Source: Caballeronia sp. dw_276
GTDB lineage: Bacteria > Pseudomonadota > Gammaproteobacteria > Burkholderiales > Burkholderiaceae
DNA length: 64,000 nucleotides
Assembly (NCBI RefSeq): GCF_018449635.1
Contig: NZ_JAAVUV010000004.1
Coordinates: forward strand, 124,001-188,000
Direction: 5' to 3'
Part shown: positions 27,027 to 36,776 of the stretch, in pieces
How positions within the stretch are numbered: position 1 is the stretch's first letter
How the letters are laid out: the number at the start of each line of letters is the position of its first letter
Notes under the pieces: model-generated
What the model was told of the DNA's origin: nothing
The model's database searches: none
The model's input: only the letters and a program-made list of their open reading frames with translations
Made by a program: the position numbers and the translations under genes

Positions 27027-28037
27027 ATGAAACACGTGACCATCGTCATCTGCAATTACAACTACGAGCGCTTTATCACGCAAGCGATCGAGTCGGCGTT
27101 GGACCAGGACTATCCGGCGACGCGCGTGGTGGTCGTCGACGACGGTTCCACCGATGGATCGCGCGCGATCATCGCGAGTTATGGATCGCGCATCAAGTCG
27201 GTGTTCAAGGAGAACGGCGGGCAGGTCTCCGCCTACAACTGCGCGGTCGAGATCATCGATACCGACTACGCCATCCTGCTCGATTCGGATGACCTGCTTT
27301 ATCCGACGGCGGTATCGGAAGTCATGGGGGCGTTCAACGCCGGTGATTACACGAAGGTGCAATTCCGGCTGGACGTGATCGGACCGGAAGGCGAGCCTAC
27401 CGGTACGCACGTGCCGCATTCGGAGCCGCCGGCGGATTGCGGCAGCCTGCTTAGAAGAGGCTGGCTGTATCCGTCACCGCCTGCGTCCGGCAATGCTTAT
27501 AGCGTCAGTGCGCTGCGCGAAATATTTCCGGTGCCGCAATCCAGCGTCAATCGCTATGGCGCCGACTTCTATGCAATCTACGGCGTTGCATTGCTCGGCC
27601 CCGTCGCGACCATTTCCAAATCGTTAGGCGCTTACCGCGTACATAACGCAAGCGCGCCCAGCGTGTCGTTCGCAAATTCGGAGAGCCTGACTAAGGCGCC
27701 CAAGGCGTTGAACATGCGTTGGACCACGCTCAAGGAAATAGCCCGCTCACGTTTGAACGTGGAATTGCCGGCTACCTTTCATGACTTTTCGCACGAGAAG
27801 GCGCATTTCTGTTCGGGTGTCTATCACGCGCCACTCGCGGCGCGCTGGCACTGGATGACACGCGAATCGCACGGTTATTTCCATTCGATTGTCGCGAACC
27901 CGTTTTGGGGCGTTAAGAAAAAAGTGGGCACGCTGGTTCTCTCGAGCCTGTGCCTCTTGCCGTACGCGCCGTTGTCGGACTATGCGGTTCGCTATATCGC
28001 GAATCCACTGGCACGCCGTCGCGTGGCCGCACGCTGA
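27027..28037 (+). CDS. Glycosyltransferase family 2 (GT-A fold)
   Basis: The ATG at 27027 gives 336 residues, starting MKHVTIVICNYNYERFITQAIES; AGAGG lies 4 bp upstream. A TTG at 26991 is less likely. GT2 marks are VVVVDDGSTDGS, ENGGQVSAYN and the metal-binding LLDSDD (DxD-type). A C-terminal segment with hydrophobic stretches (about 290-320) may anchor it. It probably extends the lipid-linked repeat unit. It follows the hydrolase-like gene by 38 bp. Confidence 0.9.
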   Translation: MKHVTIVICNYNYERFITQAIESALDQDYPATRVVVVDDGSTDGSRAIIASYGSRIKSVFKENGGQVSAYNCAVEIIDTDYAILLDSDDLLYPTAVSEVMGAFNAGDYTKVQFRLDVIGPEGEPTGTHVPHSEPPADCGSLLRRGWLYPSPPASGNAYSVSALREIFPVPQSSVNRYGADFYAIYGVALLGPVATISKSLGAYRVHNASAPSVSFANSESLTKAPKALNMRWTTLKEIARSRLNVELPATFHDFSHEKAHFCSGVYHAPLAARWHWMTRESHGYFHSIVANPFWGVKKKVGTLVLSSLCLLPYAPLSDYAVRYIANPLARRRVAAR

Positions 28038-28077
28038 TACGTGCTGGCCGCCACGCTGATTAAGAGAAAGGAACGGA

Positions 28078-29388
28078 ATGGATAAGAAAGAAAACGCCAA
28101 GATTCTGGTGTTCGTTTATGGCGGATACGTGATGAGGTATTTGTACCTCATCGTCGTCATTCCGTTCTATGGACGCGTGCTTGGCGTAACGGAATACGGT
28201 CGCGTACTTGCGGCCATGTCGCTCATGAACGTGATCTGGATGCTCTCGAGCTACGGGTTCACGTTCGTCGGCATGCGCGACGTCGCCAAGTCGCACGAGG
28301 CGAGTCACCATAACGCGGTCTTCTCCTTGCATTCGAGCGCGCGTGTCTTTACGTGCGCAATAGGCATTGCCGTCGGCGTCATCGCCACGTTGTCTTCACC
28401 GGCGCTCGCCGAGCGTCCCGCGATGGGGCTGTTGGCGACCGCGCTTGGCATTGTGTCCGCATTGAATCTTGGTTGGCTGTTCCAAGGGCGTCAGCGTTTT
28501 CGTACGCCGATCATCCTTGAGGTCGTCGGCTTTGCATTAAGCCTTGTCTTGATTCTGTCGATAGTAAGAGGCCCCGCGGATTCGGTCTGGGTTGTAGCCA
28601 GTCTGCTGATTGCCGGAGCAATCTCCGCTGCCATCTCTTATGGCCTGACCTTCGCGCACATCGGATTTCCGCGCTTCAAGCTTGATGGCATCGTCCCGCT
28701 CATTCGCGGCTCGACCATGCTTTTCTGCTATTCGACGGGTTCGGCCGTGTTGACCGCGTCGTCCACGTATCTCCTCACGCTGCTGTCCACGCCGCCTCAG
28801 GTCGGTTATTTCGGCGCGGCCGAACGTTTTGCGACGATCGGGTTGAGTTTGATGGGCCCTGCAGCGCAAGTGTTTATCCCGACTATTTCACGTCAGCTCG
28901 CACAGGGCGACAACGACGGTGCACGCGTCACCAGCCGTCGCGGCGCAAGCTTGCTGATGGGATACGGGTTGCTTGCGATGTGCGGTGCGCTGACCTTGTC
29001 GCCATTCATTCTGCCTTTGATTCTCGGCGCCGCATTTGCGCCTAGCGCGCACGTGCTGCAGTGCCTTGCTGTGATGTTCCCATTCGCGGCCTTCAACCAG
29101 TTTGTTGCGTTCTACGTATTCGTGCCGCGCAAGAAGGATCGCTTGCTCGCGATCGCAGGACTCGCTTCCGGCGTCGCCAATCTTGCGGCCGCTCTGTTCC
29201 TCGCGCCGCGTTACGGCGCTATCGGCATGGCGTTTGCGCGCGTAATTGGTGAAGCCACGCTTTCCGTAATGCTGATGGGCTTGATGGTCCGTTCGGATAT
29301 GACGGGATTGCTGCCGGGTTCGGCTAGAGCCCTGGCAATGTTCCGTACCGCCTTTGGTCCACGCACGCCCGTCAGCGGCAAGGAATGA
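28078..29388 (+). CDS. Wzx-type polysaccharide flippase
   Basis: A 436-residue polytopic membrane protein with about 12-14 hydrophobic helices, of the MOP (polysaccharide transport) family. The N-terminal motif YGRVLAAMSLMNVIWMLSSYGF and a central region rich in Ser/Thr and aromatics fit the group. It would flip the undecaprenyl-diphosphate-linked repeat unit to the periplasm. AGAAAGGA precedes the ATG by a few bases. It is in the same transcript as the GT genes and is followed by a 148-bp gap with an inverted repeat. Confidence 0.9.
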   Translation: MDKKENAKILVFVYGGYVMRYLYLIVVIPFYGRVLGVTEYGRVLAAMSLMNVIWMLSSYGFTFVGMRDVAKSHEASHHNAVFSLHSSARVFTCAIGIAVGVIATLSSPALAERPAMGLLATALGIVSALNLGWLFQGRQRFRTPIILEVVGFALSLVLILSIVRGPADSVWVVASLLIAGAISAAISYGLTFAHIGFPRFKLDGIVPLIRGSTMLFCYSTGSAVLTASSTYLLTLLSTPPQVGYFGAAERFATIGLSLMGPAAQVFIPTISRQLAQGDNDGARVTSRRGASLLMGYGLLAMCGALTLSPFILPLILGAAFAPSAHVLQCLAVMFPFAAFNQFVAFYVFVPRKKDRLLAIAGLASGVANLAAALFLAPRYGAIGMAFARVIGEATLSVMLMGLMVRSDMTGLLPGSARALAMFRTAFGPRTPVSGKE

Positions 29389-29407
29389 GTCACATGTCCA
29401 ATTCCAG

Positions 29408-29437
29408 CGCCGGGCGTTTTACATTATCCACCCGGCG
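29408..29437 (+). repeat. Inverted repeat in the wzx-GT gap
   Basis: CGCCGGG (29408-29414) and CCCGGCG (29431-29437) flank a 16-base loop. A further GC-rich pair (GGCTCCGCCGGGCGCC) follows at once. It sits 20 bp after the flippase stop. It may attenuate read-through or protect the mRNA; there is no T tract, so it is not called a terminator. Confidence 0.35.
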
Positions 29438-29525
29438 TGAGGCTCCGCCGGGCGCCATCTTCAGCATGCTTTGCATGACCCGGAAACAGCGGCGCATCCA
29501 CGGGCGCTTTCGGCCTTAAACGTAC

Positions 29526-29531
29526 AGGAGG
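29526..29531 (+). promoter_or_regulatory. Strong Shine-Dalgarno site deciding the GTG start at 29537
   Basis: AGGAGG is followed by T and lies 5 bp before GTG AAA. The frame stays open upstream to 29471, but the family N-terminus (VKVAIVHDW) begins exactly at this GTG, so the shorter start is chosen. Confidence 0.75.
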
Positions 29532-29536
29532 TAGAA

Positions 29537-30724
29537 GTGAAAGTTGCTATTGTTCACGACTGGCTGGTGGTGTCGGGTGGAGCTGAGAAAGTGCTCCAGC
29601 ACATCATTGAATGCTATCCGCAAGCCGACGTGTTTGCGCTCGTCGACTTCCTGGAGGATCGCGCTTGCCTTAGGGGCAAATCGGTCAAGACATCGTTTAT
29701 TCAGAAGCTGCCGTTTGCGAAGAAGCGCTATCGCGGATATTTGCCGCTGATGCCGCTCGCGATCGAGCAACTCGATTTGTCCGGCTACGATCTCATCATC
29801 TCGAGTTCGCATGCGGTCGCTAAAGGGGTACTGACAGGTCCCGACCAGATGCATGTCAGCTACGTACATTCGCCGATTCGATACGCGTGGGATCTCCAGC
29901 ATCAATATCTGCGCGAGTCGGGCTTGGCAAGTGGTTTGAAGTCGGTGATGGCGCGCGTTCTGTTGCACTACATTCGCGGCTGGGACGCACGCTCGGCCAA
30001 CGGTGTGGACCACATCCTGGCGAACTCGCAATTCATTGCAAGGCGCATCAAGAAGGCGTATCAGCGCGATGCAACCGTGCTTTATCCTCCCGTCGATTTC
30101 AAGGGCATGACTTTGAACACTGAGAAGGACGACTTTTATGTGACAGCGTCGCGCATGGTCCCGTACAAGCGCATCGACCTGATCGTAAAAGCATTCTCGC
30201 AGACGCCGGAGCGAAAGCTCGTAGTGATTGGCGATGGCCCCGAGATGAAACGCATCCGAGCAGTTGCCGGCGACAACGTGACCATCCTGGGCTATCAGTC
30301 GTTCGAGGTACTTCTCGACCATTTGCGCCGTGCGCGCGCGTTCGTCTTCGCTGCAGAAGAAGATTTCGGTATCTCGATTGTGGAAGCACAGGCTTGTGGC
30401 ACGCCTGTTATTGCGTTCGGGAAAGGCGGCGCACTCGAATCTGTCATCGGCTTGCCGCGCGAACGTCCGACCGGTGTGTTCTTCCGTGAACAGACGACTG
30501 AGTCTCTACTTGCTGCCGTCAGCCAGTTCGAAGCCAACGCAAGCTTGTTCGATCCACGGCAATGCCGAAGAAATGCCGAGCAGTTTTCTGCAGAGAACTT
30601 CAAGGCGAAGCTGGTTGATTTTATCGATGCAAAGCTGCCCCGCGTACGCCCGGATGTGCCGTTCCTTTATCCGGTCAAGGACGTGAGGCCGGCTGAAGAG
30701 CACTCGCTGGTGGACTACGGTTGA
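29537..30724 (+). CDS. Glycosyltransferase family 4, mannosyltransferase-like
   Basis: A 395-residue GT-B enzyme. The start VKVAIVHDWLVVSGGAEKVL is the donor-side hallmark of a GT4 group common in EPS clusters. The C-terminal half has ASRMVPYKRIDLIVKAF and the FGISIVEAQACGTPVIAFGKGGALE catalytic region. It probably transfers mannose or a related GDP- or UDP-sugar to the growing unit; the sugar is a guess. It is the last rightward gene of this block, and its 3' end is 37 bp from the convergent PAP2 gene. Confidence 0.88.
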   Translation: MKVAIVHDWLVVSGGAEKVLQHIIECYPQADVFALVDFLEDRACLRGKSVKTSFIQKLPFAKKRYRGYLPLMPLAIEQLDLSGYDLIISSSHAVAKGVLTGPDQMHVSYVHSPIRYAWDLQHQYLRESGLASGLKSVMARVLLHYIRGWDARSANGVDHILANSQFIARRIKKAYQRDATVLYPPVDFKGMTLNTEKDDFYVTASRMVPYKRIDLIVKAFSQTPERKLVVIGDGPEMKRIRAVAGDNVTILGYQSFEVLLDHLRRARAFVFAAEEDFGISIVEAQACGTPVIAFGKGGALESVIGLPRERPTGVFFREQTTESLLAAVSQFEANASLFDPRQCRRNAEQFSAENFKAKLVDFIDAKLPRVRPDVPFLYPVKDVRPAEEHSLVDYG

Positions 30725-30761
30725 TACTGTGCGGGCGGCGCCGCATGCCGGCGTCGCTAAG

Positions 30762-31352
30762 TTAGAAGAATCGCGCGATGTTCGCCGCAAAGCGATTATG
30801 TAGCCCAGTGGAATGCGCATCGATCAGCCGTTCGAACGGCGCCGTGTGTCCGTAGGTCAGCACCGAAACAAACAATAAGACCGCCGTGGCGCCGATGGGA
30901 CTAAAGCGCCCCGTCTCCCCGCGCCACGCGCTTCGCAAAACCACCGCCGCAACCAGCGCGCCGAGCGCCCATCCAATCGCCACTTCCGATAAAGAATGGG
31001 AATGATCGTTGACGCGTGCAAGCCCTGTGAGCGCACCCAGCAACAGGCCGCCAGCAACGCCTAGAACGGGCGGCAAACGCCAGCTTCGCAGCAGCAACGC
31101 GAACGCCACGGTCCATACGGACGTCGAGAGCATCGCGTGTCCGCTGATCACGCGGAAGTCGATGGCAGGAAACGAGATGTCCCAGCCGGCGTACAGGATC
31201 TTGGTTGCGCCTACGAGCGCCATGCCAAGTGCGAGCGCCAGCACCCAGCGCAATGCCAGCCGCAGGTCCGATTTTGCAAACCAGACGGTGCAAATAAACG
31301 CTGCGGGCAACGTCATGGCTGCATCGCCGATGTTGGTAAACACTGGCCACAT
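30762..31352 (-). CDS. PAP2-family membrane phosphatase
   Basis: The ATG at 31352, with AAGGA upstream, gives 196 residues; earlier starts would extend into the wzy gene. It has about five transmembrane helices. PAP2 motifs are K in ATKIL, the middle RVISGHAML (SGH), and RVNDHSHSLSEV. In the last motif the usual H-x3-D pattern reads H-x3-E. It likely acts on undecaprenyl diphosphate or a lipid phosphate, recycling carrier lipid after polymerisation. It follows the wzy gene by 55 bp on the same strand. Activity with the changed motif is uncertain. Confidence 0.8.
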   Translation of the reverse strand: MWPVFTNIGDAAMTLPAAFICTVWFAKSDLRLALRWVLALALGMALVGATKILYAGWDISFPAIDFRVISGHAMLSTSVWTVAFALLLRSWRLPPVLGVAGGLLLGALTGLARVNDHSHSLSEVAIGWALGALVAAVVLRSAWRGETGRFSPIGATAVLLFVSVLTYGHTAPFERLIDAHSTGLHNRFAANIARFF

Positions 31353-31407
31353 AAAATGGATTGTCCTTGTCTTGACGGGCCGCCTCGCTTGAAGGCCAGC
31401 CCGTCGC

Positions 31408-32616
31408 TTACATTGAATATCGTGCCGGCGGACGCCATGCCAGCAACAACGACACAACGAGGGAAAGAATGAGCACGTTCGACGGCGACACCAGCCTGTG
31501 CTCAGTCGCCGCCATGACAAGCAGGCAGATGGCCGACAACTCGACGAATCTATAGGCGGTGAAATTCACGCCTCGCTCGGCGATTGCAGAAACCGCTGCA
31601 CCGTCTTTGGCCCACTGGATGAGCCGCCAGTAGAAAGCGAGCATGAGTGTGAGTCCAACTATGCCAGTTTCCGCAAGGAAGTTCAGATACGAATTGTGAG
31701 CATGTGAATCGCTATGTTCGACGGTGATCCCTGAAGGAATGCCGACGAGGCCGAAATACGACGTCACGGTATGGATCTGGTCGTCAAACGAACCGAAACC
31801 CAGTCCGATGATCGGGCTTTGCTCGAAGTAGGCGAGGGCGCGCGGCCACAGCCACTCATAGCGGATATTGAGGTTGGCGACCTTCGCATCCGCGTTCGCG
31901 ATAGTGAAGGTGTAGCCCATGTAGTTCACCGTGGGATCGGTGTTGTGGATTGCCATCGCAATCGAACCGGCTAGCAGAACCACGATGAGCGTGGCCAGGC
32001 ACCAGCGCTTACGGTTGAAGAACAGATAAGGCAGGACCGCCATGGCACCCAGCAACGATCCCCGGCTATAAGTGGAGAAAAGCATCAGCAGGTTGAACGC
32101 AAGCATGGCGAGAAGCAGCTTGCTGCGTTGCTGGAGATAGCAGGCGAGGCCGAGACAGAACAACATCGCGAGAAATCCGCCTGCCGCGTTACGCGCAATG
32201 AAGTAGCTGCCAAAACTCAGGTCGGGGTTCGTGAAGATTCCCAGCAGGCCGCTTTGCGTGATGTAGTACAGATACAAAGGAACGTTGATCACGATGGCGA
32301 ACAAGTAGAACGTGCGCAAGACCTTGTTCAGATCCCATCGATGAATATAGAGGCAACCGGCGAGGATCGGTGCATACGAGATGAAGAAGTTGCCATCGCG
32401 CCTGTAGAACTCGAAGGTTACGAGAGCGATAGGGTCGTACAGCAAGGTCGAGATCACGGCGAAAGCGGTGAACGCGACCAACGGCGTAATGAACCGGGGA
32501 TAATTTCTGCCGAAGAAGCGCCAGCCGCACAGGAAGATTGGCAGCAAGCCAACCGCGCTGAGAGGCACGAGATTGGTAACGGTAAGGAATAACGCAAGCA
32601 GCGTTACGTAAGCCAT
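31408..32616 (-). CDS. Wzy-type O-antigen/EPS polymerase
   Basis: A 402-residue protein with about 10-12 transmembrane helices and a large periplasmic loop near residues 280-320 (GFGSFDDQIHT...SDSHAHNSYLNFLAETGIVG). The H-x-SYL-x4-ETG loop is the signature of the Wzy/O-antigen ligase (Wzy_C) superfamily. It would polymerise flipped repeat units in the periplasm. It is leftward, opposite to the GT/wzx block, and diverges from manC across a 1.2-kb gap. Ligase activity cannot be excluded from sequence, but the EPS context favours polymerase. Confidence 0.88.
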   Translation of the reverse strand: MAYVTLLALFLTVTNLVPLSAVGLLPIFLCGWRFFGRNYPRFITPLVAFTAFAVISTLLYDPIALVTFEFYRRDGNFFISYAPILAGCLYIHRWDLNKVLRTFYLFAIVINVPLYLYYITQSGLLGIFTNPDLSFGSYFIARNAAGGFLAMLFCLGLACYLQQRSKLLLAMLAFNLLMLFSTYSRGSLLGAMAVLPYLFFNRKRWCLATLIVVLLAGSIAMAIHNTDPTVNYMGYTFTIANADAKVANLNIRYEWLWPRALAYFEQSPIIGLGFGSFDDQIHTVTSYFGLVGIPSGITVEHSDSHAHNSYLNFLAETGIVGLTLMLAFYWRLIQWAKDGAAVSAIAERGVNFTAYRFVELSAICLLVMAATEHRLVSPSNVLILSLVVSLLLAWRPPARYSM

Positions 32617-33842
32617 TGCGGGTCCTATTGTTTAGACGGCGCACGGCCGTTCTTGGATGGCCGGTCAAGTACGACCGGTCAGTTCAACGTGGTCAAATGA
32701 TTGGAGAACGCGTGACGCATGCATCGCGCGGGCACGCGGAATTTTACCGGTCCTTGGTGCTGCGTGGGACCGGCCAATTTAAATGTGGGGTCTTAGCGAA
32801 AGCTGTTCGAGACGCGGAGCGCAGATACGTTCAGTTCTTCGTCGAGCGCGGCGTATTAAACAGATGTTTTGGCGGAACACAGCAGGCGTGCGTCGGATCC
32901 ACGGCCGCACCTAAACGCATCACTTAGCGTGGGCTTTCATTTTCCACTGTTTCCACATTTAAATTTTAGTTTGTTGAAAACAATTGCTACTGAACGTAAC
33001 TTAATGCGTCTGTATTAATCGCAATGTTCAACAGGTAATTCCGAGAAGATTTTATTTACACCCTGTCACATTATCAGCAATGCTGACGTATTCGCGTGTG
33101 CTTCGGTGGAGCCGACCTGCCAACACCACGCGAGGCACTTGAGGATCCGCGCCAAAACCTCAACGCTTTACGCCAGGAAAACCCTAATGCAATTTACTCT
33201 GCATATGATTCGGTCATCGAGCACGCTTTCACAAGCCCTTGGTTCACCCGGCAACGCGAGGCGTGATCTGAGGTTAGCCAATGCGAGAGGAATACCGATG
33301 TCTGGCCCTTGCAAGCTTCATGTTCAACCCAGCAGTACCTCACAAATTCAGTTGTCCCGGTTTTGCTTCTTTGCCGCAGGCATTTGTTGCGTATCGCATT
33401 CAAGATGCTCAGGCCAGTAGCTTGCTGCTAAGTCCGTAGTCTTCATTGCAGGACGTAAGTTAACCTTAGAAGTTTGAAGGGACCTCCGGTTCATTCTTTA
33501 GACCTTAAGTGTGGCCCTTGGAAGATCAAGACGCACTGCCAAAAAAGTTTCAGGCGCATCCGGCGCAGTTGCAATCTAAGCACGCCGTTTCGCGTATGTA
33601 CCGGCTCGTTGATGCATTCAAGCGAGCGCGTTCAGCCGACAACAACGGCACGATCCAAGTCGATCAAGCCAGGAGACTCATGACCTGCTGATTCGCATTT
33701 TCGAATGCGGGACGGGAATTGTCCGCGCGGCCGAATACATGACGAATGGCGGGGCAAATTATTTACGCGTTTTCATCGCGCAGAAATATTTGAGCGCGCA
33801 GAGAAATGCCCGGTAACGGGCTCAAGCACAAGGAATATGAAA
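32617..33842. other. Divergent non-coding gap of about 1.2 kb between wzy and manC
   Basis: The stretch about 32930-33100 is AT-rich with short T and A runs. Open frames here (for example 33106-33420 and 33474-33683) are short, lack ribosome sites and resemble nothing. It should carry opposed promoters for the polymerase/phosphatase pair and for the manC-sugar-transferase pair. AAGGA at 33830-33834 is the ribosome site for manC. Confidence 0.5.
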
Positions 33843-35357
33843 ATGGACAAGCTAAAGTTGGGCATCGACGACGCCGCTGGCGCAACCGTTGCAGAAGGCG
33901 CCGCAACAGATTGCCGCCGTCTGGTGCAGGTGATCCTTGCGGGCGGTTCCGGCACGCGTTTGTGGCCTGTCTCGCGTGAACATTTTCCCAAGCAGTTGAT
34001 TGGCGTGATCGGCAACGAGTCCTTGTTGCAGGCTACCGTGATGCGCATGAAAGGCTTTCCGGCGGGTTGGGAAGTTGCGGCGGACCCGGTCATTGTTTGC
34101 GGTGAAGATCATCGCTTCGCAACGGGCGAGCAGGTTCGTGCAAGCGGCGTAACCGCGCGTATCGTGGTCGAGCCCGCACGTCGCGACACGGCGCCGGCGC
34201 TTACGCTTGCCGCATTGTCGGCGGTCGCAGATGGCGACGATGCAATCCTCGTCGCAATGCCGGCGGATCACGCCATAGCAGACCTGGAAGCGCTTCACGG
34301 CGCAATCGATATTGCCGCACGTCACGCGCAAGCAGGCGAGATTGCAACGCTCGGCATTCCGCCGACCCGTGCCGATACCGGCTTCGGCTACATCCGCCTG
34401 GGCGCACCGCTCGACAACGGCGCACACGCGATCGAGCGCTTCGTCGAGAAGCCGGCTGCCGAACTCGCAGCTCAGTACGTTGCTTCGGGCAGCTACTGGT
34501 GGAATAGCGGTATCTTCATTGTGCGCGCGTCGGTATGGCTTGCAGCGCTCGAACAGCTTCAGCCGGAAATGCATGCAGCGTGCGTAGCGTCGTTCAAGCA
34601 GGCAACGCGCACCGATGAATACCTCCGCCCCAATGCGGCCGCGTTCGCAACGTCGCCGTCGGACTCCATCGACTACGCGGTGATGGAGCATCTCGGCAAG
34701 TCAGGTTCGCCGTTCAAGGGTGTGGTCGTTCCGCTCGAGGCCGGCTGGTCAGATCTCGGTTCGTGGGATGCCGTATGCGATGCGCTGGAGAAGGACGAAG
34801 ATGGCAACGTGGGAAGCGGCCGCGTGCTGTTTGAAGGTGCGACTGCAAGTTATGCACGTTCGGAAGGTGGCAGGCTGGTTGCGTGCGTGGGGACGAACAA
34901 CATCATCGTGGTCGAGACCGACGACGCCGTGCTCGTGGCCGACCGTTCACGCGTGCAGGACATCAAAGGCCTTGTTTCCCGCATCAAGCTCTCGAAATCG
35001 CCTGAAGCGGACATGCACAGAAAGGTGCGCCGGCCGTGGGGTTTCTACGATTCCATCGACAATGGTCCGCGTTTTCAGGTCAAACGCATCGTGGTGAATC
35101 CGGGTGCGCGCCTGTCGCTGCAGATGCATCATCATCGTGCCGAACATTGGGTCGTTGTCACCGGAACGGCGCTCGTCACGCGCGGCGAAGAAGAAATCCT
35201 CCTCAGCGAAAACGAATCGGTCTACATCCCGCTGGGCGTGAAGCATCGGCTCGAAAACCCCGGCCGCGTGCCGCTCGAAATCATTGAAGTGCAGTCGGGC
35301 ACGTACCTCGGCGAAGACGACATCGTCCGATTTGACGACAAGTATGGCCGCAGCTAA
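33843..35357 (+). CDS. manC: Bifunctional mannose-1-phosphate guanylyltransferase/mannose-6-phosphate isomerase
   Basis: The ATG at 33843, 8 bp after AAGGA, gives 504 residues; the ATG at 33837 is too close to that site. The N-terminal nucleotidyltransferase domain has the GDP-mannose pyrophosphorylase signature LAGGSGTRLWPVSRE, FVEKP and the SGIFIVRAS/WSDLGSWD regions. The C-terminal cupin holds the isomerase domain (RPWGFYDSIDNGPRFQVKRI, QMHHHRAEHW). The two activities convert fructose-6-phosphate-derived mannose-6-phosphate to GDP-mannose, as for AlgA, XanB and BceA. It supplies GDP-mannose, and possibly GDP-rhamnose or fucose, to the EPS glycosyltransferases. Confidence 0.94.
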   Translation: MDKLKLGIDDAAGATVAEGAATDCRRLVQVILAGGSGTRLWPVSREHFPKQLIGVIGNESLLQATVMRMKGFPAGWEVAADPVIVCGEDHRFATGEQVRASGVTARIVVEPARRDTAPALTLAALSAVADGDDAILVAMPADHAIADLEALHGAIDIAARHAQAGEIATLGIPPTRADTGFGYIRLGAPLDNGAHAIERFVEKPAAELAAQYVASGSYWWNSGIFIVRASVWLAALEQLQPEMHAACVASFKQATRTDEYLRPNAAAFATSPSDSIDYAVMEHLGKSGSPFKGVVVPLEAGWSDLGSWDAVCDALEKDEDGNVGSGRVLFEGATASYARSEGGRLVACVGTNNIIVVETDDAVLVADRSRVQDIKGLVSRIKLSKSPEADMHRKVRRPWGFYDSIDNGPRFQVKRIVVNPGARLSLQMHHHRAEHWVVVTGTALVTRGEEEILLSENESVYIPLGVKHRLENPGRVPLEIIEVQSGTYLGEDDIVRFDDKYGRS

Positions 35358-35387
35358 GCCAGAAGCCAATCGCTCGGGGAGAAGAAC

Positions 35388-36764
35388 ATGCGCGGAATAA
35401 GCAAGCTGCTGGCGAGGCTGTTCGACGTTTCGATGATCGTGGGCGGCGCGCTCATCGCGTCACAGATTCGTTTCGACGATGTCTCGCAACGTAGTTTCTA
35501 TCTGGCATTCGTGGCCTTCGCCGCCGCGTTTTCGCTTGCCGTGTTTCCGGCATTCGGCGTGTACGACTCATGGCGAGGACGCTCGAAAAGCGCGCTCGCC
35601 GGACAAGTCGCGCTGAGCTGGCTGATCGTGCAGGCGTGCGCGATGGCGCTGATGTTCTCGCTGCATCGCATCGATTTTGTCTCGCGGCTCTGGTTCGTGT
35701 ATTGGACCGGCATTGCGGGCGCTGCGATGATCGCGGGACGCATGGTGACGCATACCGTACTTGGGCGCGTGCGCAATGCAGGACTGAACTTGTCTCAGGT
35801 CGCGGTTGCGGGTATTGGCGACCATTGCGACGCAATCGTGCGCAAGATCGATACAGCGCCCGCCGCCGGCTTTCGCGCTACGGCAGCGTACAACGTGCAA
35901 GCGGGCACGAAGATGAATAGCCGCGTGCCGGTGTATGAAGACCACGACGCGTTCGCCAGTTATGTCCGCACGCAAAACATCGCAGAGGTCTGGCTCGCGT
36001 TGCCGTTGACCGAGGAACGCACGATCCTGAAGCTGGTTGACGAGTTCCGCGATGACCTCATCAACATCCGTTTCATGCCGGACGTGCGCACGCTTTCGCT
36101 GTTCGAAGGCAGTGTGACGAGCCTGCTCGGCGTACCGACGATCAACCTCGCTGCCTCGCCACTGCCGCCTAATGCGCTGATGCAAAAAGAGATCTTCGAT
36201 CGAATCTTCGCGGCGGGTGCTTTGCTCGCAGTCTCGCCAATCTTGATTGCATGCGCGATTGCCGTGAAGCTCAGCTCGCGCGGTCCCGTGTTCTTCACGC
36301 AACGTCGCAAGGGCGCTGATGGTCAGGTCTTCAACATCTACAAGTTCCGCTCCATGCGTCAGCATGTGCAGAAAGAAGGTGTTGTAGAGCAGGCCACACG
36401 TGGCGATCCACGCATCACGCGAGTCGGCGCGTTTCTTCGGCGCACGAGCCTGGATGAGTTGCCGCAGTTCTTCAATGTGCTGCGCGGCGACATGTCCGTA
36501 GTGGGTCCGCGACCGCATGCGCTTGAGCATGACGATCTGTATCAAAAGGTCGTGTCAGGCTATATCCATCGATACCGGATCAAGCCGGGCATCACGGGCT
36601 GGGCCCAGGTCAACGGCTTTCGCGGCGAGACCGATCGCATCGAAAAGATGGAAGGACGCGTGGCGCATGATTTGTATTATCTCGGCAACTGGTCCTTCGG
36701 CCTCGACATGAAGATCATTGCGGCAACAGTGTTCAAGGGGCTTCGTCACTCGAACGCTTATTGA
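35388..36764 (+). CDS. Undecaprenyl-phosphate sugar-1-phosphate transferase (WcaJ/BceB-like)
   Basis: A 458-residue initiating transferase. About four N-terminal helices precede a CoA-binding-like Rossmann segment (about 135-210). A fifth hydrophobic segment (FDRIFAAGALLAVSPILIACA) and the cytoplasmic catalytic domain follow, with KFRSMR, RRTSLDELPQFFNVLRGDMSVVGPRP and KPGITGWAQVNG. These are the PglC/WbaP signatures. It transfers glucose- or galactose-1-phosphate to undecaprenyl phosphate, starting the EPS unit. It is 30 bp after manC and ends at a strong terminator. Confidence 0.94.
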   Translation: MRGISKLLARLFDVSMIVGGALIASQIRFDDVSQRSFYLAFVAFAAAFSLAVFPAFGVYDSWRGRSKSALAGQVALSWLIVQACAMALMFSLHRIDFVSRLWFVYWTGIAGAAMIAGRMVTHTVLGRVRNAGLNLSQVAVAGIGDHCDAIVRKIDTAPAAGFRATAAYNVQAGTKMNSRVPVYEDHDAFASYVRTQNIAEVWLALPLTEERTILKLVDEFRDDLINIRFMPDVRTLSLFEGSVTSLLGVPTINLAASPLPPNALMQKEIFDRIFAAGALLAVSPILIACAIAVKLSSRGPVFFTQRRKGADGQVFNIYKFRSMRQHVQKEGVVEQATRGDPRITRVGAFLRRTSLDELPQFFNVLRGDMSVVGPRPHALEHDDLYQKVVSGYIHRYRIKPGITGWAQVNGFRGETDRIEKMEGRVAHDLYYLGNWSFGLDMKIIAATVFKGLRHSNAY

Positions 36765-36776
36765 ACGAAGCATGTG

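Noticed and set aside
33474..33683. Short frames in the wzy-manC gap
   Set aside because: They lack ribosome sites and family resemblance and overlap one another in different frames.
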